This document shows positions 54,192-61,077 of a stretch of 63,588 nucleotides of DNA, one piece after another (positions within the stretch are counted from its first letter, which is position 1; the number at the start of each line of letters is the position of its first letter). Origin of the DNA: CAUPWF01 sp964367905 (lineage in GTDB: Bacteria; Bacillota; Clostridia; Lachnospirales; Lachnospiraceae); the NCBI GenBank assembly GCA_964367905.1, contig CAYIZP010000015.1, forward strand, positions 1-63,588, written 5' to 3'. The notes beneath the pieces were generated by a model that had not been told where the DNA came from, ran no database searches, and saw only the letters and a list, made by a program, of their open reading frames with translations. A program made the position numbers and the translations under genes.

Positions 54192-54755
54192 ATGTCAATG
54201 ATAGGAAAAGAAGTTATGGACTTTAGCGTAAGTGCATACGTAGGAAAAGAGTTTAAAGATATTAAGAAGGCAGATATTTTAGAGCAGTGGAGCGTGTTTT
54301 TCTTCTATCCTGCTGATTTTACCTTTGTGTGCCCAACTGAATTAGAAGACTTGGCAAACAAGTATGAGGAATTTAAGGGGATTGGATGCGAGCTTTATTC
54401 AGTTTCTTGTGATTCACATTTCGTGCATAAGGCATGGCATGATGCATCGGAGACAATCAAGAAGATAAAATATCCTATGCTTGCAGATCCGACTGGGAAG
54501 CTGGCAAGAGATTTTGATGTTCTAATTGAAGACGCTGGTATGGCTGAGCGTGGAACATTTATTGTGAATCCAAAAGGAGAAATTGTTGCTTATGAAGTAC
54601 TTGCAGGCAATGTAGGAAGAAATGCAGATGAATTATTCAGAAGAGTACAAGCGTTACAATTTGTGGCTGAGCATGGAGATGAAGTGTGCCCAGCAAAGTG
54701 GAAGCCAGGAGAAAAAACCTTGAAGCCGAGTTTGGATCTAGTTGGAATGCTTTAA
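54192..54755 (+). CDS. ahpC: AhpC-type 2-Cys peroxiredoxin
   Basis: A 187-residue peroxidase that reduces hydrogen peroxide and organic hydroperoxides. The peroxidatic Cys is in FYPADFTFVCPTELED (near residue 47) and the resolving Cys in EVCPAKW (near 166). DFDVLIEDAGMAERGTFIV is the AhpC-specific segment. Length matches E. coli AhpC (187). It is followed after 24 bp by its reductase, so the two form a peroxide-detoxification operon under palindrome site C. Confidence 0.95.
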   Translation: MSMIGKEVMDFSVSAYVGKEFKDIKKADILEQWSVFFFYPADFTFVCPTELEDLANKYEEFKGIGCELYSVSCDSHFVHKAWHDASETIKKIKYPMLADPTGKLARDFDVLIEDAGMAERGTFIVNPKGEIVAYEVLAGNVGRNADELFRRVQALQFVAEHGDEVCPAKWKPGEKTLKPSLDLVGML

Positions 54756-54779
54756 TTAATTGAAAATGGAGAATAGTGT

Positions 54780-56396
54780 ATGGTGAAAGTTGAAAATGAC
54801 TTCTATGATGCTATTATTGTAGGAGGAGGGCCAGCTGGGCTCTCTTCTGCTATATATATGGCTCGTGCGAAGTATAAGACCCTTGTGATAGAAAAAGAAA
54901 AATTTGGTGGACAGATTACAATTACCTCAGAAGTGGTGAACTATCCCGGAGTATTTCATACGAGTGGTGAGAAGTTAACAAAAGAGATGCAAAAACAAGC
55001 AGAAGCGTTCGGGGCAGAATTTATGTTGGCTGACGTAAGAAGTATAGAAAAAACACAGAAATACTATACGATTAAGACGGATAAAGGAGAGTTTAAAACA
55101 CTTGGTGTAATCCTTGCGACAGGTGCGTCTCCAAGAAGTGTCGGGTTTGAAGGAGAAGAGGAATTTAAAGGACGTGGAGTAGCGTATTGTGCAACCTGTG
55201 ATGGGGAGTTTTTCACGGGGAAACCAGTATTTGTGGTTGGAAGTGGATTCGCAGCGTGTGAAGAATCTATTTTCTTGACGAGATTTGCATCAGAAGTGCA
55301 GATATTAGTGCGTGGTGATGCTTTTACTTGTACGGGAAGTGTTGTTAATGAAGTGGTAAAGCATGACAAGATTAAAGTTCTATACAATACCACTGTAAAA
55401 AAAGTATCAGGAAATACCATATTACAAGAAATTGTGTTAGATAATAATGGATGTGAAGAAGTGTTTAGCTCAGAAGAAGGCTTGGGAGTATTTGTATTTG
55501 TTGGATATGCACCAGCCAGTGGTAATTTTTCAAACTTGATCGAAGTGAATGATCAAGGGTATATTATTACAGATGAACATGGAAAAACTAGTGCAGATGG
55601 AATCTATGCAGCTGGGGATATTTGTATTAAGCAGTTGCGTCAAGTAGTAACTGCTGTATCGGATGGTGCAACAGCAGCAACTTCATTAGAGAAGTATGTA
55701 GCAGAACAATATGATAAGTATGATTTGCCGAGAAGAGAATACAAAGCCAAGGCGGTTCGGCACGAGGTAGAGAAGAAGGAAAATAATAGCGATTCATTTA
55801 TTTCAGAGGATATCATTCAAGAGCTTTTGCCAGTTTTTGACAGATTTGAGTCGAAAGTAGTATTAAGATATAAACTGGATGACAAACCGATTTCCAGAGA
55901 GGTAGAAGGGTTTATGAATGAACTGTCCAAGATTACAGATAAGCTGATTTGTAAAAAAGATGATGAGCTAGAAAGCAACGAATTACCTTGCATTGCTATT
56001 TGTGACACGGACGGAAACTATAGGGGCGTTTCGTTTCACGGTGTGCCGGGTGGACATGAATTCAATTCATTTGTAATTGGACTTTATAATGCAGCTGGAC
56101 CAGGGCAAAGAATACTAGAAGAAGATTTGAAGAAAATAAAGAGTATTGATAAAAAGCTGCATATTGACTTGGCCGTTACACTATCTTGCACGAATTGTCC
56201 AGAACTTGTAATGGCAGCAGAAAGAATAGCTTTAGAAAACGAAAATATTTCTTTAGATATATATGACTTGTCTCAATACGAAGAATTAAAACAAAAGTAT
56301 AGTATCATGAGTGTACCGTGTATGATAGTGAATGAGGCAGATATTCATTTCGGGAAGAAGAATATAGCAGAGTTGCTGAATATATTAGTTAATTAA
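54780..56396 (+). CDS. AhpF-like disulfide reductase with swapped domain order
   Basis: A 538-residue flavoprotein. Residues 1-310 are a thioredoxin-reductase module with VGGGPAGLSSAIYMARA (FAD), CATCDGEFF (redox pair near 140) and GIYAAGDI. The C-terminal 200 residues are the twin thioredoxin-fold domain that in AhpF lies at the N-terminus: GVPGGHEFNSFVIGLYN and LSCTNCPELVMAAERIA, with the CxxC disulfide pair. So the order is TrxR then NTD-like, the reverse of enteric AhpF, where the NTD precedes. The product should reduce AhpC encoded just upstream. A linker (about 310-345) is rich in Lys and Glu. Spacing and starts are normal. Confidence 0.85.
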   Translation: MVKVENDFYDAIIVGGGPAGLSSAIYMARAKYKTLVIEKEKFGGQITITSEVVNYPGVFHTSGEKLTKEMQKQAEAFGAEFMLADVRSIEKTQKYYTIKTDKGEFKTLGVILATGASPRSVGFEGEEEFKGRGVAYCATCDGEFFTGKPVFVVGSGFAACEESIFLTRFASEVQILVRGDAFTCTGSVVNEVVKHDKIKVLYNTTVKKVSGNTILQEIVLDNNGCEEVFSSEEGLGVFVFVGYAPASGNFSNLIEVNDQGYIITDEHGKTSADGIYAAGDICIKQLRQVVTAVSDGATAATSLEKYVAEQYDKYDLPRREYKAKAVRHEVEKKENNSDSFISEDIIQELLPVFDRFESKVVLRYKLDDKPISREVEGFMNELSKITDKLICKKDDELESNELPCIAICDTDGNYRGVSFHGVPGGHEFNSFVIGLYNAAGPGQRILEEDLKKIKSIDKKLHIDLAVTLSCTNCPELVMAAERIALENENISLDIYDLSQYEELKQKYSIMSVPCMIVNEADIHFGKKNIAELLNILVN

Positions 56397-56413
56397 ATTT
56401 GGTGAAAAAGAGC

Positions 56414-56465
56414 TTGATTTCAAGAATTGAATGTGCTACAATCCAGATAGTTAGTTTAAACTAAC
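56414..56465 (+). promoter_or_regulatory. Promoter of eno2 with palindrome, site D
   Basis: TTGATT (56414-56419), a 17-bp spacer and TACAAT (56437-56442). GTTAGTTTAAACTAAC (56450-56465), a perfect palindrome, starts 7 bases after the -10. Confidence 0.7.
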
Positions 56466-56558
56466 CATCATGTGAATATCATGGTATGACTTTTTGTTTT
56501 GTGTGGAGCCAAGGCAGAAGGTCTCATGATGAAAAAAGATAAAACGAAAGGATAGGTA

Positions 56559-57857
56559 ATGATGAACAACTTAACAATCGAAAAAGTAATTGGAAGAGAA
56601 ATTATTGACTCAAGAGGAAACCCTACAGTAGAAGCAGAGGTATGTTTAGCGAATGGAGTAGTAGGGCGTGGAGTAGCACCAAGTGGAGCATCGACAGGAG
56701 AGTTCGAAGCCTTGGAATTACGCGATGAAGATAAGTCACGTTTTGGTGGCAAAGGTGTTTCAAAAGCAGTGGAGAACATCAATACAACCATTTCAAATGC
56801 TATAAAAGGAATGTGTGCAACTGATATATATGGAGTTGACAAAGCTATGATGGTAGCAGATGGAACAAAGGACAAGTCTAACTTAGGTGCGAATGCTATT
56901 TTGGCTGTATCAATTGCAACTGCTGCAGCAGCAGCAGAAGGACTTGGAATGCCATTGTATAGATTCTTAGGAGGGGTGAATGGAAATCGTTTGCCATTAC
57001 CAATGATGAATATTGTTAACGGTGGAGCTCATGCATCGAACACAGTAGACATCCAAGAGTTCATGATTATGCCTGCAGGAGCTGACAGCTTCAAAGAAGG
57101 TCTTCGTTGGTGTACAGAAGTGTTCCATGCACTTGCTGGAATATTAAAAAAAGAAAATATGGCTACTTCTGTAGGAGATGAAGGTGGATTCGCACCAAAT
57201 CTAAGCAGTGATGAAGAAGCTATTAAATATATCTTAGAGGCGGTAAAACTAGCAGGTTATAAGCCAGGAGACGATTTTGTTATTGCGATTGATGCTGCGT
57301 CTAGTGAGTGGAAAGGAAGCAAAAAAGGAGAGTATGTACTTCCTAAATGCGGAAAAACATTTACATCAGCAGAATTAGTAGCATATTGGAAAGATTTATG
57401 TGACAAATATCCTATTTACTCTATCGAGGATGGATTAGATGAGGATGATTGGGATGGATGGAAGTTACTTACAGATGAATTAGGCGATAGAGTTCAATTA
57501 GTAGGGGATGACTTGTTCGTAACAAATACAGAGCGTCTATCTAAAGGAATTGAACTAGGTTGTGGAAATTCTATTTTGATTAAATTAAATCAAATTGGAT
57601 CTGTTTCAGAGACTTTGGAAGCGATTAAGATGGCACATAAGGCTGGATATACTGCGATTTCTTCACATCGATCAGGAGAGACAGAAGATACAACAATCGC
57701 TGATTTGGCAGTAGCAATGAATACTTGTCAAATCAAGACAGGTGCACCAAGCCGAAGCGAAAGAGTTGCAAAATATAACAGATTATTACGTATTGAAGAG
57801 GAATTAGGTGTGGGAGCTGTGACACCAGGATTTGACGCATTCAATATTAGTAAGTAA
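56559..57857 (+). CDS. eno: Enolase (second copy)
   Basis: A complete 432-residue enolase with the canonical DSRGNPTVEAEV start and SVGDEGGFAPNL, LVGDDLFVTNTERL, LIKLNQIGS and SHRSGETED; all catalytic and Mg-binding residues are present. It is clearly not a recent duplicate of the 8.4-kb enolase; many positions differ, including the first 20 residues. It lies under palindrome site D and next to the peroxiredoxin operon and the Mn exporter, so it may be a stress- or metal-conditional isoenzyme. It ends 1 bp from the convergent mntP-like gene. Confidence 0.94.
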   Translation: MMNNLTIEKVIGREIIDSRGNPTVEAEVCLANGVVGRGVAPSGASTGEFEALELRDEDKSRFGGKGVSKAVENINTTISNAIKGMCATDIYGVDKAMMVADGTKDKSNLGANAILAVSIATAAAAAEGLGMPLYRFLGGVNGNRLPLPMMNIVNGGAHASNTVDIQEFMIMPAGADSFKEGLRWCTEVFHALAGILKKENMATSVGDEGGFAPNLSSDEEAIKYILEAVKLAGYKPGDDFVIAIDAASSEWKGSKKGEYVLPKCGKTFTSAELVAYWKDLCDKYPIYSIEDGLDEDDWDGWKLLTDELGDRVQLVGDDLFVTNTERLSKGIELGCGNSILIKLNQIGSVSETLEAIKMAHKAGYTAISSHRSGETEDTTIADLAVAMNTCQIKTGAPSRSERVAKYNRLLRIEEELGVGAVTPGFDAFNISK

Positions 57858-57858
57858 G

Positions 57859-58425
57859 TTACCCTCCGATTAGGAGTCTAACTCCGATTAAAATCAATAC
57901 AATTCCACCAAGAATTTCGGCTTTATTGTTGAGTTTTGTCCCGATTTTTTCACCAATACGTACGGAGACAAAACACATCATAAAAGTAATGAATGCGATG
58001 GTGATGACAGCGGATATCACATGATTAAGCGGTTCGTTGCCTAAGGTTACTCCAACACTCAAGGCGTCGATACTAGTTGATATTCCTTGTACTAGCATGA
58101 TTTTAAACGTTAATGATTTGATGGGATTCGTATCAATTTCATCATTGGAATTCGTGGAGCGGAATCCAGATAGAAACATATTAACACCTACAAATCCGAG
58201 TAAAAGAAATGCGATAATATGATTGTATTGGAATAATGAATCTGGCAACAAGCCGATTCCGAAATAACCAATCAATGGCATAATCCCTTGAAAGATTGCA
58301 AATGGAAATGCAATCTCAAGGGATTTTATTATTTTTGGTCGATATACAAGACCATTAGTTGTACAGACACAACTGGCGTCGACTGCAAGACCGACACCAA
58401 GTAAAAATACTTCTATGAATGACAT
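57859..58425 (-). CDS. MntP-like manganese efflux pump (DUF204)
   Basis: A 188-residue membrane protein with six helices. LGVGLAVDASCVC and VQGISTSIDALSVGVTL are the two repeated helix motifs with the conserved Asp residues of MntP. MntP exports Mn(II) and in other bacteria is controlled by Mn-sensing regulators or riboswitches; no yybP-ykoY-like element was recognised upstream. Convergent with eno2 and divergent from the TetR gene. Confidence 0.85.
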   Translation of the reverse strand: MSFIEVFLLGVGLAVDASCVCTTNGLVYRPKIIKSLEIAFPFAIFQGIMPLIGYFGIGLLPDSLFQYNHIIAFLLLGFVGVNMFLSGFRSTNSNDEIDTNPIKSLTFKIMLVQGISTSIDALSVGVTLGNEPLNHVISAVITIAFITFMMCFVSVRIGEKIGTKLNNKAEILGGIVLILIGVRLLIGG

Positions 58426-58512
58426 TTGAATACTCCTGTCGCACTAGGCTTTTTTTATTGATATTAAATAATCATATCATGGAGTTTCAGATGTTTCAAC
58501 CAAAAAACAATA

Positions 58513-58568
58513 TTGACATTCATTTTGCAATATGATAACATTGTTACTAAAGATAATTTTGTTACTAA
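58513..58568 (+). promoter_or_regulatory. Promoter and repeats of the TetR gene
   Basis: TTGACA (58513-58518), a 17-bp spacer and TAACAT (58536-58541). The imperfect dyad GATAACATTGTTAC covers the -10, and TTGTTACTAA is repeated directly at 58541 and 58559. These may be TetR autoregulatory sites. The promoter lies in the open frame upstream of the chosen start, which supports the start at 58582. Confidence 0.5.
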
Positions 58569-58581
58569 GATAGGAGTATGT

Positions 58582-59184
58582 ATGAGTTATTCGTCAGAGC
58601 TGACAAAAGAGAGAATTATAAGCAGTGCACAAGAAGAGTTTCTGAAAAAGGGATTTATTCATGCCAATTTAAGAGATATTGCCACAAATGCAAAAGCTAC
58701 AACAGGAGCAATCTATAATTATTTTAAAGGGAAAGAGGGTTTATTTGATTATATTGTTGCAGGATTTGCGGAGCAACTATTACAGTTATATACAAAAGTT
58801 CATGATGAAGCAGCTGAAGAATATGATTTTGAAAGTGCTCAATCTCCTGAAAATGTGGGGAGTGGAACTTGGGCAGTTTTAGAATATCTTTATTCAGATT
58901 TTGAGTTGGCTAAACTTTTATTCTGTTGCTCTGTGGGGACACAATATGAGAACTTTGTAGATAAAATGATTGAAGTGGAAGAGCGATCAACGCTTCAAGT
59001 TGTAGAGAGTGAGAACTTCAAGTTGGATAAGATTAATCGTTTTTTTATCCACGTAATGTCAACATCTGGAATTCAAAATATGTTAGAAGCGATTCATCAT
59101 GATTTGAGTAGAGAAGAGGCTTTTGAGTACATAGGGAAAATACAAAAATTCTACTACGCAGGCACAAAAGAAATATTGGGATAA
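58582..59184 (+). CDS. TetR-family transcriptional regulator
   Basis: A 200-residue regulator with an N-terminal TetR helix-turn-helix (about 10-55, with FIHANLRDIATNAKATTGAIYNYFKGKEGLF) and a helical ligand domain. It directly precedes the heterodimeric ABC transporter and palindrome site E, a typical arrangement for a local repressor of an exporter. It is one candidate for the protein that binds the GTTAG-N6-CTAAC sites. Start at 58582 with AGGAG. Confidence 0.88.
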   Translation: MSYSSELTKERIISSAQEEFLKKGFIHANLRDIATNAKATTGAIYNYFKGKEGLFDYIVAGFAEQLLQLYTKVHDEAAEEYDFESAQSPENVGSGTWAVLEYLYSDFELAKLLFCCSVGTQYENFVDKMIEVEERSTLQVVESENFKLDKINRFFIHVMSTSGIQNMLEAIHHDLSREEAFEYIGKIQKFYYAGTKEILG

Positions 59185-59221
59185 CCCTTATATTTTTATA
59201 AAAAAGTTAGTTAAAGCTAAC
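59176..59221 (+). promoter_or_regulatory. Candidate promoter of the ABC operon with palindrome, site E
   Basis: GTTAGTTAAAGCTAAC (59206-59221) lies 3 bases after TATAAA (59197-59202). The -35 TTGGGA at 59176 is weak and the spacer is 15 bp. The promoter overlaps the TetR stop codon. Confidence 0.5.
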
Positions 59222-59239
59222 AAAAATGAGGAGGATTGT

Positions 59240-59293
59240 GTGAAAAATAGAATTTTTTACGCTACAGTGAGAAAGGGATGGTTATTAAAATGA
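59240..59293 (+). CDS. Possible 17-codon leader peptide
   Basis: GTG start 5 bases after AGGAGG, encoding MKNRIFYATVRKGWLLK, with its TGA overlapping the ATG of the ABC gene (ATGA). A perfect ribosome site for such a short frame suggests translational coupling of the ABC transporter. Coding status is uncertain. Confidence 0.4.
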   Translation: MKNRIFYATVRKGWLLK

Positions 59294-59294
59294 A
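59271..59294 (+). repeat. 24-bp direct repeat spanning ribosome site and start (copy 2)
   Basis: Identical to 16501-16524, including the spacing to the ATG. Confidence 0.7.
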
Positions 59295-61077
59295 TAAAAA
59301 GAGAAAGAAAGCACTATTACCAAGACTATTTTATTTTGCAGAAAGTTATAAAGTCCTAACAATACTAGGGATGATTCTGTCGGGAGTAAGCGCAGTAGTA
59401 ACGTTATTACCCATTATATTTATTTGGCAAGGTGTAAAAGAGATAATTTATACTTATCCGAACGTCATACTAACTGAAAGTATCGCAAGAAATGCATGGC
59501 TTGCAGTTGGGAGTGCGATTGGAGCGATGGTAATCTATATGGCAGCTCTGATGTGTACGCATATTGCAGCATATCGAATTGCAAAAAACATGAGAAAAAC
59601 GGCTCTTAACCATATTATGAAATTACCACTTGGTTTCTTTAGTGAATCTGGAAGTGGGAAGCTTCGTAGAATTATCAACGATAGTGCAGCTGCAACAGAG
59701 ACATATCTTGCACATCAACTGCCAGATTTGGTGGGGGCTTATACGACTCCGCTAGCGGTCTTAGTTGTCTTGTTTGTATTTGACTGGAGACTAGGACTAA
59801 TCAGTCTTGTACCAATTGTCTTAGCAGTAAGTTTTATGATGTCAGGGATGATGAAAGGTCAGGCAGAGAGGATACAACTATATCAATCTTCGTTAGAAGC
59901 TATGAACAATGAAGCGACAGAGTATGTTCGTGGAATTCCAGTTGTAAAGACATTTAACCAATCAGTGTTTTCGTTTGAACGTTTTCATAATATTATAAAT
60001 ACTTATAAAAAATACGTATCAGAATATTCATATCAAATGAGAATTCCCATGACTAAGTTTCAGGTATTTCTTGCAAGCACTCCGATTTTTTTAGTGATCA
60101 GTTCAATTCTTATGATCAGTGGACAGAGTGATAGGGAAGAGTTTTTCCTAAGCTTCTTCTTTTACTTGATCTTCACACCAATTGCATCCCTTATGATGAT
60201 GAAAATCATGTGGGTTATGCAACATAGTATGCTTGCGGACGATGCGTTGAATCGAATTGAAAATCTGTTAAATGAAAAACCATTAGGTCAATCAGATAGT
60301 TTTAATAAGCCACAAAGTTCGGATGTATTGATGGAGAAGATATCATTTACCTATCCGAATTCAGATAAAAAAGCAGTAGATGATGTGACGATTCAGATCA
60401 AACAAGGCCAGACCGTAGCATTTGTTGGTCCGTCAGGCGGAGGGAAAACTACATTGGCAACTTTAATTCCTAGATTTTGGGACGTAGAGAGCGGAAGTGT
60501 AAAAATCGGTGGAGTAGATGTACGAGAGATTGAGAGTACGGAACTGATGAAACAGATATCTTTTGTATTTCAAAATACCAATCTATATAAGGCGAGCATC
60601 TTAGATAACCTACGTGAAGGAAAACCAGATGCTACACTCGAAGAAGTGAATAGAGCGCTAAAAGCGGCAAGGTGCGAGGACATTATTGCAAAACTTCCAA
60701 ATGGAGTGAATACGATTTATGGAACGAAGGGAGTCTATTTATCAGGAGGAGAGGCACAGAGGATCGCGCTAGCTAGAGCAATCCTAAGAGATGCTCCGAT
60801 TATACTATTGGATGAGGCAACTGCTTTTGCAGACCCAGAAAATGAGCATAAAATACAACTCGCCTTTAATGAGTTAACAAAAGGAAAGACTGTACTTATG
60901 ATAGCACATAGATTGTCTACCATTAAAAATGCAGATTTCATCTACGTTATCGCAGATGGAAAGGTTGCAGAGCAAGGAACACATCAGGAACTTGTGGATA
61001 AAGAGGGATTGTATCATTCTATGTGGACGGAGTACAATCATGCATTTATTTGGAATGAAAGTGAGGTAAGCGCATAA
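59290..61077 (+). CDS. ABC transporter, fused permease/ATPase, subunit 1
   Basis: A 595-residue half-transporter with six membrane helices (about 15-320) and an ATPase domain (Walker A GPSGGGKTTL near 380, signature LSGGEAQRIALARAIL, Walker B IILLDEATAFAD). It pairs with the next gene, with which it overlaps by one base (TAATG). The pair is of the exporter-type fold that includes multidrug exporters, lipid exporters and the siderophore importers YbtPQ/IrtAB. The Walker B is followed by AFADPE, not SALD, the pattern seen in these pairs. The start at 59290 is preferred over 59278 because of the spacing from AAAGGG and the leader overlap. Confidence 0.88.
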   Translation: MNKKRKKALLPRLFYFAESYKVLTILGMILSGVSAVVTLLPIIFIWQGVKEIIYTYPNVILTESIARNAWLAVGSAIGAMVIYMAALMCTHIAAYRIAKNMRKTALNHIMKLPLGFFSESGSGKLRRIINDSAAATETYLAHQLPDLVGAYTTPLAVLVVLFVFDWRLGLISLVPIVLAVSFMMSGMMKGQAERIQLYQSSLEAMNNEATEYVRGIPVVKTFNQSVFSFERFHNIINTYKKYVSEYSYQMRIPMTKFQVFLASTPIFLVISSILMISGQSDREEFFLSFFFYLIFTPIASLMMMKIMWVMQHSMLADDALNRIENLLNEKPLGQSDSFNKPQSSDVLMEKISFTYPNSDKKAVDDVTIQIKQGQTVAFVGPSGGGKTTLATLIPRFWDVESGSVKIGGVDVREIESTELMKQISFVFQNTNLYKASILDNLREGKPDATLEEVNRALKAARCEDIIAKLPNGVNTIYGTKGVYLSGGEAQRIALARAILRDAPIILLDEATAFADPENEHKIQLAFNELTKGKTVLMIAHRLSTIKNADFIYVIADGKVAEQGTHQELVDKEGLYHSMWTEYNHAFIWNESEVSA

